A DNA stretch of 38,948 nt from Mycoplasmataceae bacterium (GTDB taxonomy: Bacteria; Bacillota_I; Bacilli_A; Mycoplasmatales; Mycoplasmoidaceae). The notes beneath the pieces were generated by a model, which saw only the letters and a program-made list of their open reading frames with translations, did no database searches and was not told where the DNA came from. This document shows, in pieces, positions 10,891 through 22,483 of this stretch; position 1 is the stretch's first letter, and every line of letters starts with the position of its first letter. Made by a program: the position numbers and the translations under genes. The DNA lies in NCBI GenBank assembly GCA_031262935.1, contig JAISGU010000036.1, forward strand, positions 1 to 38,948. The letters run 5' to 3'.

Positions 10891-11922
10891 ATGAAAATCA
10901 ATTTGGGAAAGGATCGCTTCAATTTTTTTCATCGACATCATTACCACAGAGCAAACACTCCTCTCCTTTTATTTTTATTTTCTTTAATAATGCTAACATT
11001 TGCGCTTGAAGCGTTTGCGTATTTCGGGGTCGCAATTGTTTTTGGTAAAATTGTTGGTATCAACAATACGTTTGATTTTAAATTGCCTCTTGACAACAAA
11101 ATACCATGGTTTACCCCATTTATCATTTATTATGTCCCTTGAATTTTTATTTGATTTTTGGTTTTACCAATAATTATTTATTTTTCGAACGGTAAAAGAG
11201 CTGTGCTTAAATATATTATTGTTAGTATCGTATTTTATTTTATTAGTACACTCTTATATCTAACAATGCCTTCTACATGTAAACCTCACGATTATTGATA
11301 TAACTACGATTGTATATCTTCTAATGGTTTTATAGAGAATGACCCTTTTTATCCAGTTTTTCATTGACTGATGGGAACGACATCACAAAGTAATGGCGAG
11401 AACATTTGAGGTTCCTTCCCAAGTTTTCATAATTTTTGAGCCTTTATTTTAGTTGCTTTTGGCTTAATGAAAGGTACGAAAAACAGATACCGATATCCAA
11501 TGATTGTTTTTGGATTACTATTATCGTTATCAACCCTTATGTTACATCAACACAATATTATGGATGTAATAATAACATATGCTCTTGGTTTTTTGTGTTG
11601 AGTAATTGATATCTGATTAAATTGAACCAACAGACTAAATAAATTATTTGAAAATAAATTAAATTCACACATTCCATGAAACCCTAAAATTATTAATTTA
11701 TTATTATGGATTGGTAATGTTTTTTACACCGCAATGGTTATTGTAAATATTTTATCATCCATATTAACAATTAAATATATTGAATTTATTTCTATGGGGG
11801 TTTTCTTTGGATCATCTGTGTGGTTTATAATCGAAACCATTTGATTATTAAATATTGAAAATAAAGTGCACATTAAAAGAAAATGATGAAATAAAAATAT
11901 TAAAAACAAAGGAGATAATTAA
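10891..11922 (+). CDS. PAP2/Aur1-like multi-spanning membrane phosphatase
   Basis: 343 aa, with several hydrophobic spans (e.g. residues 25-50, 85-105 and 160-180). PAP2-superfamily motifs are recognisable: SFPSFHNFWAF near 174-184 (PSxH motif) and HQHNIMDVI near 218-226, equivalent to HxxxD. The first motif (KxxxxxxRP) is not clear, so the fit is closer to the inositolphosphotransferase/Aur1-like branch than to classical PAP2. Likely acts on a lipid phosphate or transfers a phospho-headgroup at the membrane; the substrate is unknown. The mRNA is probably leaderless. Its stop overlaps the start of the lipoprotein gene (TAATG), and the lipoprotein's Shine-Dalgarno lies within its last codons. 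Confidence 0.75.
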
Positions 11923-12545
11923 TGAAAAAAATAAACACTCTTTGACTCTCAGCAATGTCTTTAATTCCAATTGCAACTTTTGCAACCTCTTGCAGCAATT
12001 CTTTAACTATTGTATTAAGGAATGCCAATGACATCCAGATATATTTAAATAGTTATAGAACTATTTATACAAATCACAACATTATTACCAAACTTTATAG
12101 CGAACATAACAAAGTATTTTATGAAGAAAATATTTTATCCCATCAAGGTTTACAATGATTAATTAATGGTGTTTTGGTCTATATCTACGAATGTAGTGGA
12201 AATTTTACTATGTTAAAACAAATTCAAATTATATCGAAAGTAAATATGATGTCTATTGAGTTGTTTTTCTCAGATTCTACAAAAATAGAGCCAAATAATA
12301 CACCTTCCTTTATATCTTATTCATTAATTAATAACGCTATAAACTGAAACATTACAACAATTGCTAGCAATCAAACAAATGGAACTATAATTTCTACTAA
12401 TTTGCATAGCAAAATTGATGACTTCTATGATGGTGTTGGGAAACAATGAGGATGAGAATTATATGATGTTATAAGCGGCGAAGAACAACCCCCCTTATTT
12501 CTATCAATTATTGAATTCCCCAATTTAAACTATAAAGAAATATAG
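11922..12545 (+). CDS. Hypothetical lipoprotein
   Basis: I recognise no family. The 207-aa product begins with a basic start (MKK), a hydrophobic core and a mycoplasma-type lipobox ATSC with Cys24, so it should be exported and lipid-anchored. The mature part is rich in Asn, Ile, Ser and Thr with several TGA-encoded Trp, typical of mollicute surface proteins. Shine-Dalgarno GGAGA precedes the ATG, and the gene is translationally coupled (1-nt overlap) to the PAP2-like membrane protein, so the two may act together at the cell surface. Confidence 0.8.
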
Positions 12546-12552
12546 TTAATGG

Positions 12553-15177
12553 CTATTTCTCACTATTCTTTTGTTCCCCATAATAAGCATTTAAAAACAT
12601 CTGCTTAATCTCACTTATTAAAGGATACCTTGGATTGGCCCCCGTGCATTGATCATCAAAAGCTTCCTCAGATAAAATGTCAAGTTTTTTAAGAAATTCA
12701 TCCTCTTTAACACCTGTGGCTTTAATAGTTTTAGGAATACCAATGTGCTCCTTTAATTTATTAATTTCTTTAATTAAGTGGTTCACTTTGTCCATTGGAG
12801 TTTTACCACCAATTCCGATATATTCACTTAATTGGCTATATCTTTTTAATCCTTGTGGGTATTTATATTGACTAAATGCACCCATTTTAATTGGTGCTTC
12901 GCTACAATTAAATTTAATAACTTCTGTGATTAATAAAGCATTAGCTACACCATGGGCTATTGGGAAATGTGAACCAAGCTTATGAGCCATTGAATGACAA
13001 ACACCTAAAAAAGCATTTGCAAAAGCAATACCAGCCATACAAGAAGCGTTAGCCATTTCCTCTCTCGCTTTAACATCGTTTGCCCCATTGTCATAAGCAC
13101 TAGGCAAATACTTTAAAATTAATCTAACTGATTCCCTTGCCATACCATTAGTAAAGTCTGTTGCCATAACTGATGCTAAAGCTTCCAATCCGTGCGTTAG
13201 CGCATCAATACCACTCGCAGCAGTTAATCCTTTAGGTGTATTTAAAGTTAAATCTGGATCAATAATTGCCATCTTTGGCAATAATTCGTAATCAGCAAGT
13301 GGATATTTAATGTGTGTTTTATTATCAGTAATAACAGCAAACGGAGTAACTTCACTTCCTGTCCCTGCGGTTGTAGGAATTGCACAGAAGTATGCTTTAT
13401 CTCCCATATGAGGAAATTTTTCAATACGTTTTCTGATATCCATAAATCTCATTGCTAAATCTTCAAAAACAACTTCTGGGTGTTCGTATAAAACTCACAT
13501 AATTTTAGCAGCATCAATGGCACTACCACCACCCACAGCAATAATTAAATCTGGTTTAAATACTTTCATTGCTTCTGCACCATTCCTTGCTGTATCAATA
13601 CTTGGATTTGGTTCTACATCAAAGAATGTTGCATGTTGAATGTCCATTTCATCTAAATATTTAGTAACTTCTTTTGTAAAACCTGAATAATATAAGAAGT
13701 TATCCGTAACAATAAATGCTCGTTTTTTGTTATAAACATCTTTAAACTCTCTACAAGCAAAAGCTAGTGAGCCTCTTTTAATAAATACTTTCTCTGGTAC
13801 TCTATATCACAACATATTTTCTCTCCTACATGCAACTATTTTGTAATTTAATAAATGTTGTACACCAACATTTTCACTAACGGCATTCCCACCTCAAGAA
13901 CCACATCCAAGTGTTAACGAAGGTTTTAGTTTAAAATTAAACAAATCGCCAATACCGCCTTGCGAAGCTGGTGAATTAACCAAACATCTACCTGTTTTCA
14001 TCGCTGTTTGTCATTTAATAATTTTGTCATAGTCAGTTTCATGATTAATAAATAAAGAGGAAGTATGACCGAGCCCCCCTTGTTCAACTAGCCTTTGTAC
14101 TTTTTTAATTGCTTCATCAAATGTATTTGCTTTATATAAAGCAAGTAATGGACTAAGTTTTTCGTGCGCAAATGGTTCTCTTAAAAATTCTACAGAATCA
14201 ACTTCCGCCATTAATATTTTTGATTCTTTAGGAACATTTATACCCGCAAGTTTAGCAATTGTAAAAGCTGATTGACCAACAATTGCTGGATTTACGCTGT
14301 TGTTTTTTAAAATTATTTTACCAACCTTATTTGCTTCATTTTTATTTAACAAATAGGCCCCTTGTCTAATAATTTCTTTTTTAAATTCATCATAAACATC
14401 TTTTAAACATGTGACAGATTGTTCACTGGCACATATCATTCCATTATCAAATGTTTTAGACATCAAAATGCTACTAGCAGCCATTGGAATACTAGCAGAA
14501 CTTGCTACAATAACTGGTGTATTGCCCGGCCCAACTCCAAGTGCTGGTTTTCCAGAACTATATGCTGCTTTTACCATACCCGGCCCACCAGTTGCCAATA
14601 TTAAATCCGACCCCTTCATTACTTCGTTAGATAATTCAAGAGATGGTTCATCTATTCAACCAATTATTCCTTCTGGTGCCCCAGCAGCAACGGCAGCATT
14701 TAATAATGTTTTAGCAGCTGTAATGGTGCAATTTTTAGCACGAGGATGTGGGCTAATAATTAACCCATTTCTTGTTTTTAAAGCAATTAATATTTTAAAT
14801 ATAACTGTTGACGTGGGGTTTGTTGTAGGAATAATTGCAGAAATGACACCTATTGGTTCGGCAATTTTTGTATACCCGAATGTTTTATCTCTTTCTAAAA
14901 TACCACATGTTTTAGTGTTTTTATAGGCATTATAAACATATTCGGCTGCATAATGGTTTTTAATCACTTTATCTTCTACTATACCCATCCCAGTATCTTT
15001 AACAGCCATTTTAGCAAGGGGTATTCTTTGTTTATCCGCTTCTCTTGCAACAGCTAAAAAAATCTTATCAACTTGCTCTTGTGTATAAGTTGAAAATGTT
15101 TGTTGTGCTATTTTAATATCATTTAATTTTTGTTGAAGTGTTTTTATATCGTCAACTTTATATTCTTTTTTTTGCAT
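12553..15177 (-). CDS. adhE: Bifunctional aldehyde-alcohol dehydrogenase (AdhE)
   Basis: Reduces acetyl-CoA to acetaldehyde and then ethanol, oxidising two NADH. 874 aa: both domains are complete. The N-terminal CoA-acylating ALDH domain (1 to about 440) has GVGPGNTP and the catalytic Cys in NGMICASEQ near 249. The C-terminal iron-type ADH domain (about 450-874) has AVGGGSAIDAAK near 547, PTTAGTGSEVT, and iron-ligand histidines in CHSMAHKLGSH and PIAHG near 730-745. AdhE usually forms helical spirosomes. Shine-Dalgarno TAGGAG; its -10 box overlaps that of the divergent GDPD gene. It would recycle NADH from GldA and glycolysis. Confidence 0.96.
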
Positions 15178-15194
15178 TGTAATCTCCTAAAAAA

Positions 15195-15202
15195 ATTATA
15201 CT
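15195..15202. promoter_or_regulatory. Overlapping divergent -10 boxes (adhE / GDPD)
   Basis: Only 33 bp separate the two starts. TATAAT on the minus strand (15195-15200) fits adhE. TATACT on the plus strand (15197-15202) fits the GDPD gene and ends 8 nt before its ATG. The boxes share four base pairs, so polymerase could not occupy both at once. Confidence 0.5.
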
Positions 15203-15210
15203 TTTAGTAT

Positions 15211-16278
15211 ATGAAAAAAATATTAAAAAATATTCCACTAACTACCGTGTTGGGTGGAATAATCTCTGCACCATTATTCTCAACATCTTGTTCTGAAAAA
15301 GTTATTACTCAACTTATTGCCCATAGAGGTGCACCTGGTCATAATGGCGTCACAAACGAATATACATTTGAGAATAATGTTGAATCTTTTGAACCGTGTA
15401 GTAAACAAAACAATTTCTTTGGAATAGAAACAGATGTGTATTTAACTAAAGATTTAAAATGAGTTGTTGTCCATGATGACAACCCATTTGACAATGGTAA
15501 AAATGAAAACGAAAGAAATACATCTGAATATGTGGCTGGCTCTTTTATAAATGACAACCCCTCCTCCCTAATGTCTTATGAAAAATGTATATCTACACCT
15601 ATTGTCACATCAAATGCTTACCCAAAATTTGTTGACCCGGGTGTAGATAAAAAACAACATAAATTAACAACATTCGGTGATTATTTAGATATTTGTAAAA
15701 ACGGAAATAAGAATGCGATTATAGAAATTAAGGAACCAAAACACTTGGTGGGGAATGGTAAAGAAGATTGTAAAGGAGATAAAGGTTATTTACTTCCTTA
15801 TGGGATAGATGGGTTTTCTGGTTATATGTGAGATTTGTACAACACAATTGTTGATCATAAAATGCAAAATAATTGTGTAATTATTTCGTTTCAGGAATGT
15901 TATATAAGATGATTAGCTAAAAATATCCCTTTTTTGTTAAAGAATCATCAATTACAAATGTTGGGAGACGCACTTACTGGAATAGATAGAACAGATCCAA
16001 CATCTAACACTGACCCAAAAATATTAGTTGATGAAGGTTTTGATGTAAGCATTGGTGACTGCGATTGAGCTTGGGGGAATTTTTGACACCAAGAAGATAT
16101 GAATGTAACAAGTGATTTTGTTAAATATGCCCATAAGAAAAAATGTAAAGTTGCAATATGAACTGTAGATGTAAAAAGTATTGCCCAAAAATATGAAAAC
16201 ATGGGGGTTGACTTTATTACAACAGATTACTACAATTTTGTAGATGACTTTAGTCAAATACCGGGTTTTAACCATTAA
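15211..16278 (+). CDS. Glycerophosphodiester phosphodiesterase lipoprotein (GlpQ-like)
   Basis: Cleaves deacylated phospholipids (glycerophosphodiesters) to glycerol-3-phosphate and an alcohol. 355 aa. A lipoprotein signal with lipobox STSC (Cys27) places it on the outer face of the membrane. GDPD catalytic motifs: AHRG at 37-40, the metal-binding IETDVY, and VVHDD. The C-terminal strands VAIWTVD and GVDFITTDY are typical. The insert between about 95 and 170 is longer than in minimal GDPDs. No Shine-Dalgarno; a -10 box ends 8 nt upstream, so probably leaderless. Could supply glycerol phosphate from host lipids. Confidence 0.92.
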
Positions 16279-16296
16279 ATAAAAATCGTAAGTAAA

Positions 16297-18852
16297 CTAT
16301 TCTTTATTTTCTTCTAAAACAATCTTTTTAGTCATCTCTTGAATTTGTTCAACTTCATCAACATCAATTTCTGGAGCAGTTTCATCTCCACCAATACTTT
16401 CAAATATGGCTACCGATTGTAGTTTCTCATTTTCTTCGATATGCATTAATTTCACACCTTGAGTGCTTCGACCAATTCGACTTACAGTTGATAATGAGAA
16501 TCTAATGACTTTACCAGACGAAGTAATCATTAACGCATCCTCATCACCATTAACAGCCCCAACACAAACTAATTTACCAGTTTTTGGTGTAACTTTTAAT
16601 GTTCTAACGCCTTTGGCGTTTCTTTTGGTTAAACGATATTCTTCTACTGGAGTTAATTTACCAACCCCTTTAGCTCCAACAGATAAAATAAATGAACCAT
16701 TTGCAGAGCTACTCAAACCTACAACGATATCTTTAGAACCTAAATTAATGGCATGAACACCAGCTGCTGTTCTTCCCATGCAACGAACTTGGCTTTCATT
16801 AAATCTAACCATATTACCATTAGACGCACCAATAAAAATTTCTTGATTTGGCAAAACCTTAATAACTTTAAATAATTTATCTCCCTCTTTCAATGAAACA
16901 GCAATTTTACCTGATTGATTAATTCTTTCAAATTCTGATAACAAAGTTTTTTTAGAAATACCATTCAGTGTTGTAAAAAATAAAGCAACATCTTGGTAAT
17001 TATCAACTGGTAAAATAGATAGAATTTTTTCGCCCTTCTCAATATTTATTAAATTTATTGCTGGTATCCCTTTTGCTTGACGACTACCCGCAGGAATTTG
17101 ATGCCCTCTAATTCGATAAACTTTACCTGCATCGGTGAAAAATAGAACATCCGTATGCGTTGATGCAGTAATAATTTTTTCAACATCATCGTCTTCGTGT
17201 GTTTCTAATCCGATTACTCCGACTCCGCCTCGTCTTTGAACACGGTAAGTGTCTACTGGTAAACGTTTTAAATAACCACGAGAAGACATAGTAATTAAAA
17301 TATCTTCAACAGGAATTAAATCTTCGTCATCAATGTTTGCTGATGAAGTAAAATCAATTTCTGTTCTTCTTTCATCACCAAATCTTTTAACAAGATTATC
17401 AAGTTCAACTTCAATAATCCTAATTTTACGTTCACGACTTTTTAATACGCCTTCTAAATCAACAATTGTGTTTTTTAGTTGCTTTAGTTCGTCTTGGATT
17501 TTTTGAATTCCTAAACCATTTAAAGCACCAAGTCGCATGTCTGAAATGGCTTTTGCTTGAATTTCAGTTAATTTGAATTTATTTATTAAATTTTTAATTG
17601 TTTCTTCATTGGATTTAGATTCTCTAATGGTTTTAATAACAGCATCAATATTTTGAACAGCAATATGCAAACCCTCTAGAATGTGTTCTCTTTCTTTGGC
17701 TTTTTTTAATTCAAATTTAGTACGTCTTGTTAAAACGTTTAATTGATGGTCAATGTAAATTTGGATTGATTGCTTAATATTTAAAATTTGTGGTACACCA
17801 TCAACGAGTGATAACATATTAACACTGAAGTTGGTTTGCAATTGTGTGGCTTTAAACAATTGATTCATTAAAACTTCAGGAATAATCCCTCTTTTAGTTT
17901 CAATAATAAATCTTAATCCGTCCCTTGTTGGACCACCACCAATATCAGCAATGCCTTCAATTGTGCCGCTTGAAACTAAATCAGTAATCCTTTCTTCTAG
18001 TGAACGAGTGGTTACCATATAAGGAATCTCAGTAATGGTAATTCTTGTCTTCCCATTGTCTTGAGTCTTATATTCATACTTAGCACGAACGGTTACTGAA
18101 CCACGCCCAGTTCTAAAATAATCATCAATCCCTTGTGTACCAATAATTTGAGCACCAGTAGGAAAATCTGGTCCTTGCAAAACTTGTTTTATTTCATCAA
18201 TGGTGCATTCAGAATTGGCTGCCACCATTTTGATTGCTTGTACTAGTTCATTTAAATTATGTGGTGGAATGTTTGTTGCCATACCAACCGCAATACCATT
18301 AGAACCATTTGCTAACAAATTTGGAAAAATAGCTGGTAAAACAACAGGTTCAATCTCACTCCCATCATAGTTATCAATCATATCAACCGTATCTTTTTCA
18401 AGATCGTTCATCAATGTGTCACCGATTTTAGATAGTCTTGCTTCAGTATAACGCATAGCAGCAGGACTATCACCGCCCTGACTACCAAAGTTACCGTGTC
18501 CGTCTACTAATGGATATCTCATACTAAAAGGTTGAGCTAAACGAGCCATGGTGTCATATGCTGCAGTATCTCCATGTGGGTGATACTTACCAATAACTTC
18601 ACCAACTAATCTCGCTGATTTTTTATGCGGTTTGGTTGAAGTCATACCAAGTGCATATGCCGCATACAATACACGTCTATGCACGGGTTTAAAACCATCG
18701 CGTGCATCTGGAAGCGCACGGGCCACAATAACACTCATTGCATATTCTAAAAATGAATCTTGTAATTCCTTAACAATTGGGTGATTATCTAATTTTGTTT
18801 TTTTAAGATTTTCTTTAATTTCTTCTACTGTTAGTTTTCTATTTACTGCCAT
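16297..18852 (-). CDS. gyrA: DNA gyrase subunit A
   Basis: Breakage-reunion subunit of gyrase; with GyrB introduces negative supercoils. 851 aa. The active-site Tyr is in AMRYTEARL (Tyr135). The quinolone-determining loop reads [12 protein letters not shown], with Thr96 where E. coli has Ser83, and Asp100 matching Asp87. A QRRGGVGV element in the second half corresponds to the GyrA box (QRRGGKG), which ParC lacks and which DNA wrapping needs. The C-terminal domain repeats follow, ending in an acidic tail. Starts 11 nt after the gyrB stop with a GAGG ribosome site. Confidence 0.95.
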   Translation of the reverse strand: MAVNRKLTVEEIKENLKKTKLDNHPIVKELQDSFLEYAMSVIVARALPDARDGFKPVHRRVLYAAYALGMTSTKPHKKSARLVGEVIGKYHPHGDTAAYDTMARLAQPFSMRYPLVDGHGNFGSQGGDSPAAMRYTEARLSKIGDTLMNDLEKDTVDMIDNYDGSEIEPVVLPAIFPNLLANGSNGIAVGMATNIPPHNLNELVQAIKMVAANSECTIDEIKQVLQGPDFPTGAQIIGTQGIDDYFRTGRGSVTVRAKYEYKTQDNGKTRITITEIPYMVTTRSLEERITDLVSSGTIEGIADIGGGPTRDGLRFIIETKRGIIPEVLMNQLFKATQLQTNFSVNMLSLVDGVPQILNIKQSIQIYIDHQLNVLTRRTKFELKKAKEREHILEGLHIAVQNIDAVIKTIRESKSNEETIKNLINKFKLTEIQAKAISDMRLGALNGLGIQKIQDELKQLKNTIVDLEGVLKSRERKIRIIEVELDNLVKRFGDERRTEIDFTSSANIDDEDLIPVEDILITMSSRGYLKRLPVDTYRVQRRGGVGVIGLETHEDDDVEKIITASTHTDVLFFTDAGKVYRIRGHQIPAGSRQAKGIPAINLINIEKGEKILSILPVDNYQDVALFFTTLNGISKKTLLSEFERINQSGKIAVSLKEGDKLFKVIKVLPNQEIFIGASNGNMVRFNESQVRCMGRTAAGVHAINLGSKDIVVGLSSSANGSFILSVGAKGVGKLTPVEEYRLTKRNAKGVRTLKVTPKTGKLVCVGAVNGDEDALMITSSGKVIRFSLSTVSRIGRSTQGVKLMHIEENEKLQSVAIFESIGGDETAPEIDVDEVEQIQEMTKKIVLEENKE

Positions 18853-18863
18853 AATCTACCTCA

Positions 18864-20831
18864 CTATACATCCAAATTCTTCACAAATTTAGCATTTTGC
18901 GAAATGAAATCCTTTCTTGGTTGTACATCATCGCCCATTAAAAAAGAAAACATTTGATCAGCCCTAATAGCATCATCGATTGTCACTTGGTGCAAAATTC
19001 TTCCTTCTGGGTCCATAGTTGTTTCTCATAATTGTTGAGCGTCCATTTCACCAAGACCTTTATATCTTTGAATGGTAAACTTCTCGCCTTTACCTTCTTT
19101 TTTAATTTTTTCTAATTCTTCATCACTATAAGCATATTGAGAAATTTTACCACTCATATATTTATATAAAGGTGGCTGGGCAGCATATACGTGCCCTTGT
19201 TCAATTAATGGGGTTAAATATCTAAAGAAGAATGTTAATAATAAGATTCTAATGTGTGCCCCATCAACATCAGCATCCGTCATAATAACCACTTTATCAT
19301 AACGAAGTTTAGTCATATCAAATTCTGGTTTAACACCAACCCCAATAGCGTTAATGAGGGCATTAATTTCTTCATTCTCAAAGATCTTAGTAGTCTTGGC
19401 TTTTTCAACATTTAAAATTTTTCCTCTAATTGGCAAGATTGCTTGGAACGCATGATCTCTTCCTTGTTTAGCGGAACCACCAGCCGAATCTCCTTCAACA
19501 ATGTAAAGTTCAGTAACTGAATTATCTTTCATTTCACAATCAGTTAATTTACCTGGTAAATTGCCTGAATCAAAAGGTGATTTGCGTCTTGTTGCCTCCC
19601 TTGCTTCTTGAGAACGAATTCTAGCTTCTTTGGCAAATAAGATTTTTTTAAGAATAGTATTTGCTTCTTCGGGGTTTTCTAAAAAGAATTTCTCAAGAAT
19701 GTTACTTACAACATCATTAACAAAAGGCCTTACTTCACTGTTTCCTAATTCTCCTTTAGTCTGTCCTTTATATTGTGGATTAGGATGTTTGACAGAAATG
19801 ATGGCTGTTAAACCTTCCAGAATATCATCTTTGGAAATCTTATCATCTTTTTCTTTCATTAATTTCTTATCTAAAGCAAATTTATTTACAATTCTTACAA
19901 TTGCTAATCTAAATCCCTCTTCATGGGTACCACCCTCGGTGGTATGGATGTTGTTACAAAAAGAATAAACTGAAGGTACATAATTTTTATTGTATTGAAA
20001 AGCAACCTCACACATGACGTTATATTTACGGTTACTTTCGTCTGGTGCTTTTAATTCTTTAGTTTGTTCTCCATAAATAATTTGTGGGATTAATGGGTTT
20101 TTATCTTTATTTAAATCTTCAACATATTGTTTCAAACCACCTTCAAACATTCATTCTTGTTTATTGTTGGTCCTTTGATCATCTAAAATAATTTTGATCC
20201 CTTTATTAAGATAAGCCAACTCTTTTAAACGCGCAGCAATAACAACATCATCTCAAACGTTGTGTTCCATAACTGTAAAATCAGGAAAAAATTCAATAGT
20301 TGTTCCAGATTTTTTTTCTAATAACAAATCAACTTGTTTTAACGATTCTAATCCATGCCCATTGTGAGGTAAATGATAAATATCTTCATTGTCAAATTGC
20401 ATGAAATAAACTTTATCTTCACGTTTAACTCACACCTTCATTCATTTACTTAAAGCGTTTACAACTGATGCACCAACACCATGCAAACCGCCAGAAACTT
20501 TATAAGCACCATCACCAAACTTACCACCAGCATGTAATTTACACAAAGCTAATTCAACGCCAGACAACCCACTTTCTTGTTTATTAACAGGAATACCACG
20601 TCCGTCATCATCAACCATAATTGAACCATCTTTTGTAATGGTGACAATAATTCTTGAAGCATAACCAGCCATCGCTTCATCAATGGAATTATCAACAATT
20701 TCTCAAATCATATGGTGAAGACCTTTAACGGAAGTATCACCAATATACATACCCGGACGAACTCTTACAGGTTCTAGTCCTAATAATTCTTTAATTTCTG
20801 TATATCCACTATCTTTTAATTCTTCAGCCAT
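18864..20831 (-). CDS. gyrB: DNA gyrase subunit B
   Basis: ATPase subunit of gyrase. 655 aa. The ATPase domain has [11 protein letters not shown] and [15 protein letters not shown] in the N-terminal third. The transducer has [15 protein letters not shown], typical of GyrB. The Toprim domain has [14 protein letters not shown] and [12 protein letters not shown]. The C-terminus ends [20 protein letters not shown]. Shine-Dalgarno AAGGAG. Lies 4 nt after yaaA and 11 nt before gyrA, so the three form one transcription unit. Confidence 0.95.
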
Positions 20832-20835
20832 ATTT

Positions 20836-21057
20836 TTACTCCTTGTTAATAGCTTGAATTTGAAAAACTTGTTGATCAACACTGATTACATCGTTAGGAT
20901 AAATCTTTTTACCACGTTTACTTTCTAAAATTTCATTAATTTTAATTTTATGATCTAATAAAAAAAATTTAGCTTGACCACCATTAGAAATTAAATTAAC
21001 TAATTTAAGAAATTGTCCTAATTTTATAAAATTTGTACTTATTTTAACAATTTCCAT
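20836..21057 (-). CDS. yaaA: S4-domain RNA-binding protein (YaaA/RlbA-like)
   Basis: 73-aa single S4 domain: [21 protein letters not shown] near 14-34, followed by a [22 protein letters not shown] strand-turn segment. It corresponds to the small YaaA protein found next to dnaN in Bacillus and relatives, thought to bind RNA, perhaps in ribosome assembly. No RecF gene follows, unlike Bacillus; gyrB comes next after 4 nt. A perfect 29-nt palindrome lies just upstream of the start. Confidence 0.8.
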   Translation of the reverse strand: MEIVKISTNFIKLGQFLKLVNLISNGGQAKFFLLDHKIKINEILESKRGKKIYPNDVISVDQQVFQIQAINKE

Positions 21058-21064
21058 AACAATA

Positions 21065-21093
21065 ATGATTCATATTATATTAATATGAATCAT
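21065..21093 (-). promoter_or_regulatory. Perfect 13-bp inverted repeat upstream of yaaA-gyrB-gyrA
   Basis: ATGATTCATATTA and TAATATGAATCAT are separated by TAT. It lies 7 nt upstream of the yaaA start, on the leader side of the gyrase unit. The arms pair without mismatch. It could be an operator or an RNA hairpin masking the ribosome site. No T-run follows, so a simple terminator is less likely. Confidence 0.55.
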
Positions 21094-21152
21094 AAACATA
21101 TTAAATTTTTAAATATTTTTATCAGGTATAGAAAATGTATTACTACCGATGA

Positions 21153-21186
21153 AAAACCGCTAAAAATAGGCTTTTATAGTGGTTTT
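21153..21186 (-). terminator. Probable stem-loop terminator after dnaN
   Basis: On the minus strand AAAACCACTA pairs with TAGCGGTTTT (one A-C mismatch), closing a 14-nt loop and ending in a T-run. It begins 15 nt after the dnaN stop. It would separate dnaN from yaaA-gyrB-gyrA at least in part. Confidence 0.45.
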
Positions 21187-21201
21187 AACAATAATTTATT
21201 A

Positions 21202-22314
21202 TTACATTGCACGAATTGGTAATATTAAAGATGTGTAATTTTGTGTTTTTTTATCTTTAAAAATAAATGGTTTAGTATTAGTATCAAATTCAATAAGAAT
21301 TTCTTCGCTTTCAATATTTTTTATTAAATCAAGTAAATATTTAATGTTAAATGTTACATTAATTTGTTGACCAGAATAGTTAGAGATTGGAATTTGTTCA
21401 AAAGAACTACCAAATTCTACACTTCTACTCGTTAATTTAATCCCTTCATCCGTAATGTTCAACATAATAGATGGTTTTTTTTCATCACTCGCCAACACCA
21501 TCCCTCTTTCAATGGCTGAATATAAATCTTCTTTTTTAACAGAAAATGAATTTGGTTGTTTTTCTTCAATAAATTTAACTGATGAAGGATATTCGCCATC
21601 TAATAAACGACAATTGAATAAAACATTATTAATTTGAATAATTAGGTGGTTATCTTTAAAATATCAAATCACATCATCATTTAACATTACAAGTTCAGAT
21701 ATTTCTAATAAACTATCTATTCCTAACACAAACTTAAATTTTTCACCAATATATTCTTGCTTTAAATGAGATAAATGATAACCATCAGTACCCACACTTT
21801 CAATAAAATTATTTAATCTTAACGAATCAAATAAGATTCCGTTTAAGATTGTGGAGTGATCAGGTTGAATTGTTGTGGTGTTTATTAATTTATTAATTAC
21901 ATTTTTTAAATATTGTTTTGGCAAAACTATTTTCTTCCATCCTTCGTAATTAAAATTGATTGAAGGATAAGAAGTTGATTCCAATGTGTTAATATCACTA
22001 GAGAAATTAGATGTAGATATTCTTAAAACGGAATTATCAACTATTTCAATAGTGATGTCTTCGTTTTTTAATTTGTTGATGATGTTAAACAAAATTTTCC
22101 CTCTAACTAATACAATCCCTTCTTTTTGTATGTTAGCATCATTTATTGTTGTAATAAAAGAAATGTTGTTATTAGATGAAGTGATGGTTAATGTTTTATC
22201 TTTACAATTAATTAATATTCCAGATAATACTGGGTTAATATTATTGTTATCAATAATGTTTGTCGCTTGTTTTAATGCTTTTAAAAATGAATTTTTGTTA
22301 ATGGTGAATTTCAT
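21202..22314 (-). CDS. dnaN: DNA polymerase III beta subunit (sliding clamp)
   Basis: Ring-shaped clamp that holds DNA polymerase on its template. 370 aa, normal length. Recognised by the N-terminal MKFTINKNSFLKALKQA, the central VGTDGYHLSHL, and the C-terminal TSLILPIRAM, which corresponds to the conserved Y-x-x-PxR/M end. It lies directly downstream of dnaA in the usual order. No Shine-Dalgarno before the ATG. Confidence 0.95.
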
Positions 22315-22483
22315 ATATTTGGTTTAATTTATTTTAATATTATTATTATATGTAATGTGGATTTGTGTGGGTTTCTATACTTTTCCTTCTTAAATTTTCC
22401 AACATTTTACACTTTATAACCTCCTGTAAATATTTTCAATAAAATTTTTAAGATTTTCATCTTTTTTTAATAATTTTTCCACA
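22315..22483. other. Probable origin of replication (DnaA-box cluster)
   Basis: The dnaA-dnaN gap and the 3' end of dnaA hold several near matches to the DnaA box TTATCCACA: TTTTCCACA at 22475-22483 (8/9), AAATCCACA on the minus strand at 22356-22364 (7/9), and weaker ones at 22366-22374 and 22395-22403. An AT-only run at 22330-22350 could be the unwinding element. Genes on both sides point away from this region. The dnaA-rpmH gap (23755-23850) is a second possible part of the origin. Confidence 0.5.

Noticed and set aside
18864-20831. This gene as parE and the 596 gene as gyrB
   Set aside because: It is directly upstream of gyrA, which has a GyrA box, and its transducer motif is GyrB-like.
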